The notes beneath the pieces are model-generated. The model worked only from the letters and a program-made list of their open reading frames with translations. It was not told the origin of the DNA and did not search any database. DNA of 64,000 nucleotides from Mannheimia glucosida (GTDB taxonomy: Bacteria; Pseudomonadota; Gammaproteobacteria; Enterobacterales; Pasteurellaceae). Position numbers and translations under genes: made by a program. The stretch covers positions 1,984,001 through 2,048,000 of the forward strand of contig NZ_CP176502.1 in the NCBI RefSeq assembly GCF_046267875.1. The letters are read 5' to 3'. This document shows, one piece after another, positions 31,586 through 39,152 of the stretch; the stretch's first letter is position 1; every line of letters starts with the position of its first letter.

Positions 31586-31937
31586 ATTAGTGCTGCCCTA
31601 TCCGCCAAGTGTAAACGACTATTGGCGGTGGGTAAGCAAAACAAGACGAGTGGTGTGTAAACGAGGCAAAGATTATCAATGGGCAACATTTATTGCGAGT
31701 CGAGAGAAACCCTCATTTATAGGACAGGTGGAAATTGAATGCGATGTTTACTTTCCCGATAACCGAGATCGGGATTTGGATAACTTAGGCAAGTGCATTT
31801 TAGATTCGTTGGTATATAGCAAAGTCATTGTTGATGACTCCCGGCACTATGTCAAAAAGCTGACATTTGAGGACAAGGGCAATCAAAAAGGCGGTGCGGT
31901 AATTGTAAGGATTAAGGAGAGGTTAGATGTTAATTGA
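31578..31937 (+). CDS. rusA: RusA Holliday-junction resolvase
   Basis: A 119-residue endonuclease. Motifs: LVLPYPPSVNDYWRW at the start and the catalytic acidic cluster PDNRDRDLDNLGKCILDSL around residues 54-72, ending with VIVRIKE. It cleaves four-way DNA junctions during phage recombination. ATG 31578 overlaps the DUF968 stop by eight bases. Confidence 0.94.
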   Translation: MVELVLPYPPSVNDYWRWVSKTRRVVCKRGKDYQWATFIASREKPSFIGQVEIECDVYFPDNRDRDLDNLGKCILDSLVYSKVIVDDSRHYVKKLTFEDKGNQKGGAVIVRIKERLDVN

Positions 31938-32286
31938 TATTAAAGGTATTTTACGGTTTTGGGGCTATTCCGCCAACGGCAGACTCGGCACAGAATTTCC
32001 CTGCGTGGCGGCAGGTATGAAACCCGCCGTGCCGGCAAGCAACCACCGCATATTGCGTTTAACTGACGAGTCCATTTTTGAGATTGACCGCTGTATCAAA
32101 CAGCTTAAAGAGCAAGAGCCTCAGCAATATGAGGTGCTGATTGGTCGATATGCAGCAAGGGTGTCTGATACACAAATCGAAAAAGTATTAGGTATCAGTC
32201 ACTCCACATTTAAACGAGAACTGGCACAGGCGGAAATGTATGTGCTGGGTGTGGTAGTTGGGTTAAAATTGGCGTTGGTGGTTTAA
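31927..32286 (+). CDS. Q-like late antiterminator
   Basis: A 119-residue protein of the phage antitermination Q/DUF1133-like group: IKGILRFWGYSANGR, CVAAGMKP, then YEVLIGRYAARVSDTQIEKVLGISHSTFKRELAQAEMYVLG, which contains a sigma-like HTH. Its place at the end of the early operon, upstream of a late promoter-terminator pair and the lysis genes, is that of lambda Q. It should allow RNA polymerase to read through the late terminator. ATG overlaps the rusA stop. Confidence 0.82.
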   Translation: MLIDIKGILRFWGYSANGRLGTEFPCVAAGMKPAVPASNHRILRLTDESIFEIDRCIKQLKEQEPQQYEVLIGRYAARVSDTQIEKVLGISHSTFKRELAQAEMYVLGVVVGLKLALVV

Positions 32287-32290
32287 ATAA

Positions 32291-32306
32291 TGTGATCTAT
32301 ATCACT
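32291..32306 (+). promoter_or_regulatory. CRP-like site
   Basis: TGTGATCTATATCACT, one mismatch to TGTGA-N6-TCACA, centred 66 bases before the start of the exported-protein gene; TATAAG follows 27 bases downstream. Confidence 0.5.
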
Positions 32307-32364
32307 ATACCATTCCTAAAAATACGATAAAGTATAAGCTCCTTTTACCTATGGAGATTTTGAA

Positions 32365-32691
32365 ATGAAAAAATTATTATGTCTGTTGCCATTTATAGCC
32401 TTTGCTCAAGCAAAAGAATACACCCCGTCACAATTAAAACAAATGATTAATTCTGGGAATTATCCTCAACAAGGAGAAGCAAAATCCGAATCAAGTAGAA
32501 TGGATTTCTCAGATTGCGTGCTTACGACTAAAGCACTCTTATCTGAGATAGCCAGTAATTACCCAGTATCTACCATTGTTGACACTTCTATGGTTTATTC
32601 CGTGAAAGCTTGGGTTAATGACGCAGCTCTTACTGTGACTTGTTCACAACCAGATGGGAAAAGAGTAATTACTCAATCAGCATACAAATAG
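32365..32691 (+). CDS. Exported hypothetical cargo protein
   Basis: A 108-residue protein with a signal peptide (AQA cleavage near residue 16), a conserved-looking KEYTPSQLKQMINSGNYP start and two Cys (DFSDCVLT and TVTCSQPDG) that could form a disulfide in the periplasm. The family is not recognised, though similar small proteins are common in Pasteurellaceae prophages. Located between Q and the lysis genes, where lambdoid phages carry morons. A CRP-like site lies upstream. Confidence 0.6.
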   Translation: MKKLLCLLPFIAFAQAKEYTPSQLKQMINSGNYPQQGEAKSESSRMDFSDCVLTTKALLSEIASNYPVSTIVDTSMVYSVKAWVNDAALTVTCSQPDGKRVITQSAYK

Positions 32692-32723
32692 AATCGGTAT
32701 AATTCTTAATTACTTACGGAAAG

Positions 32724-33089
32724 ATGAAAATGAAAAAACTCTTATTTATGAGCTTAATAGGACTTACTTTATCTGCGTGTCATTCCGGGTTTACACATAA
32801 CAGCAGTAGTGATTCAAAATCGGAGACAAGAGAAGTTTATTCCACTCCACAAATTGATAATGCCAACGCTACGATACCAGGGCAAGGTCGTATATTCCCT
32901 CCGTCAAAAGTAGAAAAATCGGTAGGTAAGCAATCAAAAGTTAAAGCAAAAAAGAAAGCTGTTTCATCATATTCCACTAAGAAACGTTATAGAAATTTTA
33001 GTAGTTGTGATTGCGGTTATGGCTATTGCTACGGGCCAAGAGGCGGCAGATATTGCTACACATCTGGCGGTAACAAAAGCTATCGTTAA
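32724..33089 (+). CDS. Putative lipoprotein cargo, Lys/Tyr/Gly-rich
   Basis: A 121-residue protein with an LSAC lipobox (Cys 19). The mature part is a Ser-rich spacer, a Lys-rich block (KQSKVKAKKKAVSSYSTKK) and a C-terminal DCGYGYCYGPRGGRYCY segment with four Cys. It is probably surface-associated. No family recognised. Follows the exported gene by 32 bases, with a terminator after it, suggesting an independent cargo unit. Confidence 0.6.
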   Translation: MKMKKLLFMSLIGLTLSACHSGFTHNSSSDSKSETREVYSTPQIDNANATIPGQGRIFPPSKVEKSVGKQSKVKAKKKAVSSYSTKKRYRNFSSCDCGYGYCYGPRGGRYCYTSGGNKSYR

Positions 33090-33096
33090 ATTAACT

Positions 33097-33127
33097 AAGC
33101 CCTATTGCAATCAATGGGGCTTTGTTT
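33097..33127 (+). terminator. Terminator after the cargo genes
   Basis: 11-bp stem (33097-33107 with 33112-33122, one G-U pair), loop CAAT, followed by TGTTTT. Confidence 0.8.
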
Positions 33128-33159
33128 TAGCGGCAAGTGTTCAAATGGTCAAAAAATGA

Positions 33160-33188
33160 TTGACAAGGTTCACCTGAAAGTGTATCGT
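33160..33188 (+). promoter_or_regulatory. Late promoter (PR'-like)
   Basis: TTGACA, 17 bases, TATCGT. No gene starts before the terminator 50 bases downstream, so it produces a short leader RNA like lambda PR'. Confidence 0.7.
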
Positions 33189-33238
33189 TTATGTAATCCT
33201 TGCGATTAGTGCAAGTGCATTACGCAACACTATTTTTA

Positions 33239-33272
33239 TAGCCCTGATTGGTTTTCCAGTCGGGGCTTTTTT
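33239..33272 (+). terminator. Late leader terminator (tR'-like)
   Basis: 12-bp stem AGCCCTGATTGG / CCAGTCGGGGCT (two G-U pairs), loop TTTT, then TTTTTTATT. It lies just before the holin gene and would block late transcription unless antiterminated. Confidence 0.85.
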
Positions 33273-33296
33273 ATTGCCTCAAAAATGAGGTGGAGT

Positions 33297-33542
33297 ATGA
33301 AATATATGAAAGATATGGGAACGCAAAGCTATATTTGGTCTAGCTTTGGTGGTTTTATTGCTTGGTTAAGCGATCAGCAAAACTTAATGATATTAAGCCT
33401 AGCTATTGGTATTGTTACAGCTTGTGCGAATTTGTATCAGCGTTGTGAAGATGGTAAACGGCGTAAGCGTGAAGATGAGCGGGCGGAAGAGCTTCATCAA
33501 GCGAAAATGACAAGATTGAGAAAGGGGTTAAGTGATGAGTAA
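33297..33542 (+). CDS. Putative holin
   Basis: An 81-residue protein (ATG 33297 with GAGGTGGAG upstream; an ATG 12 bases earlier is possible). One or two hydrophobic segments (about 10-25 and 32-48) and a highly charged C-terminal tail (KRRKREDERAEELHQ). It precedes and overlaps the endolysin gene, the usual holin position. Similar to short lambdoid class II holins by layout; the family is not certain. Confidence 0.72.
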   Translation: MKYMKDMGTQSYIWSSFGGFIAWLSDQQNLMILSLAIGIVTACANLYQRCEDGKRRKREDERAEELHQAKMTRLRKGLSDE

Positions 33543-34104
33543 AAGCCTTAAATATGGCAGTGGTATCGTTTGTGGTATCGCTGCCATTATTGCATTAGTC
33601 CAATATCAACATCCCGAAATCCGCACTAACCAAGCTGGATTAGAGATTATCGGTAATGCTGAGGGTTGCAGACGTGATCCGTATAAATGCCCTGCCGATG
33701 TAATCACGGTTGGGATTGGCTCAACGGAGTTTGGCGGTGAAAAGATTAACCCATACCATCTTTATTCGGATAAAGAAATTGCTGACCGTTGGGCAAAAGA
33801 TTTGAAGATTGCGGAGAGTTGTGTCAATCGTCATTTTAATGGTAAAGACATGAACGATAATCAATTTTCGGGAATGACGTCCGCTGTATTTAATATGGGT
33901 TGTTATAACATGAGATTTTATCGGAATAAACAAGGTCAATATGTGCAGACTACCATCCATAAACTCGCAGTGAATAAACAATTTGAGGAGATGTGTCATC
34001 GACTACCTGACTTTATTCGTGCCAGTGGTAAGGTGTTGAACGGATTGGTTATCCGCCGTGAAAAGGAGAAAGCATTATGCTTAACTGGATTAGTGGCACG
34101 ATAG
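33535..34104 (+). CDS. SAR endolysin, P1 Lyz-like (GH24 muramidase)
   Basis: A 189-residue lysozyme. The N-terminal SAR anchor (about 6-25, GIVCGIAAIIALV) carries Cys 13. The catalytic triad pattern E-x8-C-x5-T is E43, C52, T58, with an extra Cys at 45, exactly the layout of phage P1 Lyz, where a C44-C51 disulfide cages the active site until Cys 13 in the released anchor swaps partners. The muramidase body follows (SAVFNMGCYNMRFYRN). It is exported by Sec and activated on membrane release. Start ATG 33535 overlaps the holin stop. Confidence 0.9.
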   Translation: MSKSLKYGSGIVCGIAAIIALVQYQHPEIRTNQAGLEIIGNAEGCRRDPYKCPADVITVGIGSTEFGGEKINPYHLYSDKEIADRWAKDLKIAESCVNRHFNGKDMNDNQFSGMTSAVFNMGCYNMRFYRNKQGQYVQTTIHKLAVNKQFEEMCHRLPDFIRASGKVLNGLVIRREKEKALCLTGLVAR

Positions 34105-34427
34105 CCATTGTGATTTTGGGCTTGTGTGTATGGTTATGGGGTCAGTCTCAGATGATAGATAGCTTAAGAGCCGAGAACCAAACGCAAGCCCAAACCATTG
34201 AGCAGCAACAAAAAGTCAATCAACGGCTTGCTGATACGCTCGAGCAAGAGCGACAAGCGGTCGAAAAAAGCCAACAAATTGCAAATGAGCTGCGAACTAA
34301 AGTGGAGGTTGCACAAAGTGAAATTAAATCAATACTGGCACAAGACAGTTGTGCTAAAGCTGATTTGCCTAATGGCGTGGCTGATAGTATTAAGCGGCTG
34401 CACCAGCAAAACAATCACAAGCACTGA
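34077..34427 (+). CDS. Rz-like i-spanin
   Basis: A 116-residue protein with one N-terminal membrane helix (LNWISGTIAIVILGLCVWLW) and a long coiled-coil (MIDSLRAENQTQAQTIEQQQ through about residue 80), the form of Rz. It spans the periplasm with Rz1 to fuse the membranes in the last step of lysis. It overlaps the end of the endolysin by 28 bases; Rz1 is nested at its 3' end in another frame. It includes a USS copy at 34253. Confidence 0.85.
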   Translation: MLNWISGTIAIVILGLCVWLWGQSQMIDSLRAENQTQAQTIEQQQKVNQRLADTLEQERQAVEKSQQIANELRTKVEVAQSEIKSILAQDSCAKADLPNGVADSIKRLHQQNNHKH

Positions 34428-34605
34428 ATATTTATATCCGCCGGCAGCATACCTAGTACCGTGCGAGCGAACAGAGTTTAGCGGTAAAACCTACGGCGAT
34501 ACGGTCGAGTATCTCGTTAGAGTAATGGGAGAGCGTGATTTGTGTGCGAGTCAGATTGACCGTATCAGAGAGTGGCAAGCACAAACCAAACAGGGTTTTA
34601 AATGA
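34318..34605 (+). CDS. Rz1-like o-spanin lipoprotein
   Basis: A 95-residue lipoprotein starting with GTG 34318 (GGAGG nine bases upstream, inside the Rz gene). Signal peptide and lipobox IVLSGC give Cys 28. The mature part begins with STEYLYPPAAYLVPC, the proline-rich feature of Rz1, and continues past the Rz stop. It lies in the +1 frame relative to Rz, overlapping it by 110 bases. It is the outer-membrane half of the spanin complex. Confidence 0.82.
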   Translation: MKLNQYWHKTVVLKLICLMAWLIVLSGCTSKTITSTEYLYPPAAYLVPCERTEFSGKTYGDTVEYLVRVMGERDLCASQIDRIREWQAQTKQGFK

Positions 34606-34633
34606 CTTGGTGGATTAAACCGCTAATGAGAGT

Positions 34634-34655
34634 GGGAGCTTAATTGCTCCCTTTT
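34634..34655 (+). terminator. Terminator-like hairpin after the lysis cassette
   Basis: Stem GGGAGC/GCTCCC with loop TTAATT followed by TTTTC. Confidence 0.6.
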
Positions 34656-34674
34656 CATTTGCGTTACATTACTT

Positions 34675-34707
34675 AGTTATGCTTTTGATTGTATCAAGAT
34701 CATAACT
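34675..34707. promoter_or_regulatory. Imperfect palindrome upstream of the 131-residue gene
   Basis: AGTTATG (34676 on) pairs with CATAACT at the other end, with an inner TTGAT/ATCAA. It could be an operator for the following gene; no protein is known to bind it. Confidence 0.3.
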
Positions 34708-34740
34708 AAGCAATGTGTTCTATTAACAAAAGGATTACTT

Positions 34741-35136
34741 ATGATTATTAAATTGAAATTAGGTTCGGTGCTTGTGTTATCACAAGTTAAACAAGCGACT
34801 ATTGCATACGCTGATTCAGAGGCGTATCAAACAGCAATCGAGCAAGCCAAGAAAGGTTTACGCGATGAAGATAAAGGTAAACCGTTTGAAACGGTTCTTC
34901 ACTTACCTGCTGTGTATGCCGATGAAGATGGACAAGAAGAAGTTTGCCCTGAGCAGATTGCAACTACAGTACGTTCAGATAATGTAAGTGGCGATCCTGT
35001 TGCGGTGGTATTGATTCTAGATGATAACGTGGTTGGCGAACTGCAATCTATTTTCATTTATAAGACAGATTATGCGGAAGTGCTTACTGATACAGGCACT
35101 ACACTAAGTAAAGTAAAAGCTAAACGTTATCGATAA
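34741..35136 (+). CDS. Hypothetical phage protein
   Basis: A 131-residue protein without signal or membrane segments. It starts MIIKLKLGSVLVLSQVKQ and contains CPEQIATTVRSDN and a hydrophobic VVLILDDNVVGE strand, suggesting an alpha/beta fold. AAAGGA precedes the ATG. It lies between the lysis cassette and the packaging genes. No family is recognised. Confidence 0.6.
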   Translation: MIIKLKLGSVLVLSQVKQATIAYADSEAYQTAIEQAKKGLRDEDKGKPFETVLHLPAVYADEDGQEEVCPEQIATTVRSDNVSGDPVAVVLILDDNVVGELQSIFIYKTDYAEVLTDTGTTLSKVKAKRYR

Positions 35137-35142
35137 CTTATT

Positions 35143-35493
35143 ATGCCAGCTAGAATACCCAAAGCCTGTCGCAAGCAAGGCTGCAAACATACAACCACTG
35201 ATCCAAGTGGTTATTGTGATACGCACAAGTCTTGTGGTTGGCAGCGACATCAGCAAGGTAAAACATCATCGCAACGTGGCTACGGCTCACAGTGGCGAAA
35301 GCTAAGAGCAATCGTATTAGAGCGTGATAAGCATTTGTGCCAAGCCTGTTTGCAGCGAGGTTTGTATGTATCAGCCTCAGCTGTGGATCATATAATTGCC
35401 AAAGCACACGGTGGTAATGATGATTTATCCAATCTACAAAGTTTGTGCTACTCGTGCCATAAAACGAAAACCGCACGAGAACGGTTAGCGTAA
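35143..35493 (+). CDS. HNH endonuclease (packaging-associated)
   Basis: A 116-residue HNH protein. N-terminal Cys pairs (CRKQGCKH, YCDTHKSC) are followed by the HNH core: RGYGSQWRKLRAIVLERDKHLCQACLQRG, then AVDHIIAKAHGGNDDLSNLQSLCYSCH with the catalytic DH and the CxxC pairs. In HK97-like phages an HNH protein next to the small terminase assists cos cleavage. It is positioned just so here. Confidence 0.9.
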   Translation: MPARIPKACRKQGCKHTTTDPSGYCDTHKSCGWQRHQQGKTSSQRGYGSQWRKLRAIVLERDKHLCQACLQRGLYVSASAVDHIIAKAHGGNDDLSNLQSLCYSCHKTKTARERLA

Positions 35494-35603
35494 AAATTTG
35501 GCAGGGAGGGGGGAGGAAAATCGCTAGGGCGAACGCTCTTCGAAACCGCCCCCTGAACTCAATTTTTACAACCGCGAAATTAAAAATTTAGGGTAAACGC
35601 CAA
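35494..35603. other. Candidate cos/packaging region
   Basis: A 110-base gap between the HNH and small-terminase genes contains a purine tract GGGAGGGGGGAGGAAAA followed by CGCTAGGGCGAACGCTC and CCGCCCCCTG, unlike the A+T-rich surroundings. Packaging sites of HK97-type phages are typically found here. No cleavage position can be assigned by eye. Confidence 0.4.
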
Positions 35604-36089
35604 ATGACAGGAAAATCCACTACGCCGGGACGAGGGCGAAAACCCACCCCGACCAAAGTGAAAGAGCGTCGAGGCAACCCCGGAAAACGAAAGCTAAATC
35701 AGAATGAACCTGAATTTAGCCCATTTAATGAACATAGCCCACCACCGCCACAGCTTAATGAAGATGGCCAGCGAATGTGGGCTTTTCTTTTGAAAGAATT
35801 ATTACCTCAAGGTGTACTGTTTCAAACCGATCTTGAGGTTGTAGCCAACTATTGCATCGCTTATCAGAACCGAAATTCAGCCTGTAAAGACATTGATAAA
35901 TACGGCACATTTGTTGAAAACAGCAATGGTGGACTCTCCAAAAACCCTGCCTTTACTGTACTGAATGAGGCTCTAAAACAGATGACAACATTTGGATCTC
36001 TGCTTGGACTTGACCCCAGCAGCCGCCAACGTCTAACTGGCAAAGCAGACGAACAAAACATCAACCCATTTGCGGAGTTATTACAATGA
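35604..36089 (+). CDS. terS: Terminase small subunit, P27 family
   Basis: A 161-residue protein. The basic, proline-rich N-terminus GRGRKPTPTKVKERRGNPGKRK is the hallmark of P27-type small terminases; a helical body contains LNEDGQRMWAFLLKELLPQG and SLLGLDPSSRQRL near the C-terminus. It recognises the packaging site and recruits the large subunit. Its stop overlaps the start of terL (ATGA). Confidence 0.92.
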   Translation: MTGKSTTPGRGRKPTPTKVKERRGNPGKRKLNQNEPEFSPFNEHSPPPPQLNEDGQRMWAFLLKELLPQGVLFQTDLEVVANYCIAYQNRNSACKDIDKYGTFVENSNGGLSKNPAFTVLNEALKQMTTFGSLLGLDPSSRQRLTGKADEQNINPFAELLQ

Positions 36090-37789
36090 CGGACAATATC
36101 AAAAAAGCGACTAAATACGCCAAAGATGTTGTTGCAGGGAAAATTCCGGCTTGCCGTTTCATTGTAAAAACCTGCCAGCAATATCTTGATGATCTTGAAC
36201 GCCAACAAGCGGTCGAATTTCCCTATTATTTTGCGGAAGATAAAGCAGAAAAAGCTTGCAAGTTCATTCAATATCTACCGCACACCAAAGGCGAATGGGC
36301 ATTAAAACGGCAGAACATCACACTTGAACCGTGGCAACTGTTCATCGTAGCCAATGCCTTTGGCTGGTTACGAAAATCTAACAACCTTCGCCGCTACCGT
36401 GAAATTTATGTGGAAGTGCCAAGAAAAAATGGTAAATCAGCAATTTCCGCCGGTGTCGGCTTGTATATGTTTTGTATGGACAACGAATTTGGAGCCGAAG
36501 TCTATTCAGGTGCGACTACCGAAAAACAAGCGTGGGAAGTTTTCCGCCCGGCACGCCTAATGTGTAAGAAAACCGATCTACTTTGCTCAACCTTCGGCAT
36601 TGAAGTAAATGCTTCTAATCTAAACCGTCCAAGTGACGGTTCACGCTTTGAACCGCTTATCGGCTCACCGGGTGATGGTGCTTCGCCAAGTTGTGCGATT
36701 GTGGACGAATACCACGAACACAAAAACGATGAACTCTACACCACAATGCTCACCGGTATGGGAGCAAGAAAACAGCCGTTAATGTTCATCATCACTACTG
36801 CAGGTTACAACATTGAAGGGCCGTGTTACGACAAACGCCGTGAAGTGATTGAAAAACTTAACGGAGCAATCCCAAATGACGAACTATTCGGCATCATATA
36901 CACCATAGATGAAGATGATGACTGGACGGACGAAAGCGTACTCCGCAAAGCGAACCCCAATTTTGATGTATCGGTTTATGGTGATTATCTGATTAGCCAA
37001 CAAAACAAAGCGATCAACAACGCACGGCTCACCAACACTTTCAAAACCAAGCACCTGAACGTATGGGTATCAGCAAAAGAGAGCTTCTTCAATATGGTTA
37101 GTTGGGAAAACTGCAAAGATGAAAGCCTTAGCCTCAATGATTTCCAAGATGACGAGGTTTATTTAGGGCTAGATATGGCTCGCAAACTCGATATGAACTC
37201 GCTCGTTAAAGTATTCAGTCGAATGATAGATGGCAAACGTCATTACTACTGCATTGCTCCTGAATTTTTTGTGCCGGAGGATACGGTTTACAACACCGAC
37301 ACGGCCTTAAAACGTGTGGTAGATAAGTATCAAAAATGGGTAAACAGCGGGCATTTAACTGCAACGGACGGTGCAGAAGTGGATTATCGAGAAATCGAAG
37401 AAGTCATTAAAGAAACTAACCACCAACACAGAGTGTCTTGTGTGGCGATTGACCCACACGGAGCGATTGCAATCAGTCACAACTTGGCGGACGAAGGTTT
37501 AAACCCGATAACCATTACCCAAAACTACACTAATCTTTCCGACCCAATGAAAGAGCTAGAAGCAGCCATCGAAAGCGGACGTTTCCATCACGACGGCAAC
37601 CCTATTATGACGTGGTGTATCGGTAACGTTGTCGGTAAAACTGTGCCGGGTAATGATGATGTGGTTCGCCCGATTAAAGAAATCCCCGAAAACAAAATTG
37701 ACGGAGCAGTTGCTCTAATGATGGCCATCGGTCGCATTATGTTGAACGTGGACGATAACTTTTTCCCTAATGAGGTATTAGAATTATGA
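36086..37789 (+). CDS. terL: Terminase large subunit
   Basis: A 567-residue packaging motor and nuclease. Walker A PRKNGKSA at residues 112-119, Walker B CAIVDEYH with D207-E208, coupling motif FIITTAGYN, and the RNase-H-like nuclease with YLGLDMARKLDMN near 357, followed by CVAIDPHGA. HK97/phage terminase_1 type. It carries a USS at 36205. It overlaps terS and the small membrane gene. Confidence 0.95.
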   Translation: MTDNIKKATKYAKDVVAGKIPACRFIVKTCQQYLDDLERQQAVEFPYYFAEDKAEKACKFIQYLPHTKGEWALKRQNITLEPWQLFIVANAFGWLRKSNNLRRYREIYVEVPRKNGKSAISAGVGLYMFCMDNEFGAEVYSGATTEKQAWEVFRPARLMCKKTDLLCSTFGIEVNASNLNRPSDGSRFEPLIGSPGDGASPSCAIVDEYHEHKNDELYTTMLTGMGARKQPLMFIITTAGYNIEGPCYDKRREVIEKLNGAIPNDELFGIIYTIDEDDDWTDESVLRKANPNFDVSVYGDYLISQQNKAINNARLTNTFKTKHLNVWVSAKESFFNMVSWENCKDESLSLNDFQDDEVYLGLDMARKLDMNSLVKVFSRMIDGKRHYYCIAPEFFVPEDTVYNTDTALKRVVDKYQKWVNSGHLTATDGAEVDYREIEEVIKETNHQHRVSCVAIDPHGAIAISHNLADEGLNPITITQNYTNLSDPMKELEAAIESGRFHHDGNPIMTWCIGNVVGKTVPGNDDVVRPIKEIPENKIDGAVALMMAIGRIMLNVDDNFFPNEVLEL

Positions 37790-37938
37790 AAACGCTCCTA
37801 ACAGATGTCATCGGTATTGGCGGATTTTTAATACTTTGTTATGGCGTGTATCTCCAATATGGAGAGGCTATTGCTTGTATGGCTGGTGGAACACTCTTAT
37901 TGATCTATGCCCTTATAAGTGCCGGAGGTAAGCGGTGA
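37786..37938 (+). CDS. Small membrane protein between terminase and portal
   Basis: A 50-residue ORF, MKTLLTDVIGIGGF onward, with two hydrophobic helices (about 6-24 and 29-46). It overlaps the terL stop by four bases and the portal start (GTG) by four. HK97-like phages often have a small membrane protein here; function is unknown. Confidence 0.6.
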   Translation: MKTLLTDVIGIGGFLILCYGVYLQYGEAIACMAGGTLLLIYALISAGGKR

Positions 37939-39152
37939 TTTTTGACAAACTTTTTACCACTCGCTCACTGGAAAATCCAGCCGTCCCATTAAATGCAGAG
38001 AACGCCTACGAAGAATTATTCGGCACACAACCAACAAAAGCAGTCAGTCCTGATTTAGCGATGAAACTCGCAGCGGTTTATGCTTGCGTATATGTTCTTT
38101 CCAGCTCTATTGCTCAATTACCGCTCCACGTTAAACGCAAAAGCGGCGATAAAGTAGAAACCGTTCGAGATCACTCAACTTATTACTTACTGCACGACAG
38201 CCCGAATTTTTGGCAAACCTCATATAAATTGCGTGAGTATGCTCAAAGTGCGGTGTTACTGTATGGTAATGCGTACATTCACATTGTGCGGAATAAAAAT
38301 GGCACGGTGCAGTCTCTCGAATCACTTGAACCGTGGAAAGTTCAGCTACTGAAAAATGGCGGTCGTTACGTTTACGGCTATTATGATGACGACAAAACAT
38401 TGAGCATTTCGCCCGATGATATGATTCACATTAAATCACTTGGGCCATCGATCAAAACCGGCAAATCCGTTATTCAAACCCACGCTGAAACCATTGGTCT
38501 AGGGCTAGATGCTCGCAAATTTGCCAGCGGATTTTTTGGCGGCAACGCACGACCGGCAGGGATTTTATCGGTAAAAACACCTATCAATAGCAGTTCTTGG
38601 GCTAATTTTAAGTCAATGTGGCAAGAGGCTCAAAATAAACTCCGTAGCGAAGAAAACAAAACCATTTTACTCCCGGCAGAACTTGATTATAAAGCCCTGA
38701 CTGTATCGCCGGTTGATACCGAACTACTGTCAATGATGAAACTCAACCGCTCAGAAATTGCCGGTATTTTCAATGTACCGGCTCATATGATTAACGACTT
38801 GGAAAAAGCCACTTTCTCCAACATTTCCGAGCAAACCATTCAATTTATCCGCTATAGCGTAATGCCGTGGGTAGTAAATTGGGAACAAGAGCTAAATCGC
38901 AAAATCTTTACCGAAGCAGAACGCAAAGCAGGCTACTTCGTCAAATTTAACCTTGCCGGCATTATGCGTGGCACAGCAGCTGAGCGAGCCACTTTCTACC
39001 ACAATGCTATTACCGATGGCTGGATGTCTCGCAACGAAGCTCGACAACTGGAAGATATGAACCCAGTTGAGGGCTTAGACGAAATGTTAGTCAGCGTGAA
39101 TGCAGCCCAACAATCTCAACACAATCAACAACAGGAGAACAGCAATGAGTGA
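37935..39152 (+). CDS. Portal protein, HK97 family
   Basis: A 405-residue portal. The start is GTG 37935 with GGAGGT eight bases upstream. Motifs: LAAVYACVYVLSSSIAQLPLHVKRK, LLYGNAYIHIVRN, the wing/stem segment DELDYKALTVSP-like AELDYKALTVSPVDTELLSM, and IAGIFNVPAHMINDLEKATFSNI. It forms the dodecameric vertex through which DNA enters. Its stop overlaps the protease start. Confidence 0.94.
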   Translation: MIFDKLFTTRSLENPAVPLNAENAYEELFGTQPTKAVSPDLAMKLAAVYACVYVLSSSIAQLPLHVKRKSGDKVETVRDHSTYYLLHDSPNFWQTSYKLREYAQSAVLLYGNAYIHIVRNKNGTVQSLESLEPWKVQLLKNGGRYVYGYYDDDKTLSISPDDMIHIKSLGPSIKTGKSVIQTHAETIGLGLDARKFASGFFGGNARPAGILSVKTPINSSSWANFKSMWQEAQNKLRSEENKTILLPAELDYKALTVSPVDTELLSMMKLNRSEIAGIFNVPAHMINDLEKATFSNISEQTIQFIRYSVMPWVVNWEQELNRKIFTEAERKAGYFVKFNLAGIMRGTAAERATFYHNAITDGWMSRNEARQLEDMNPVEGLDEMLVSVNAAQQSQHNQQQENSNE

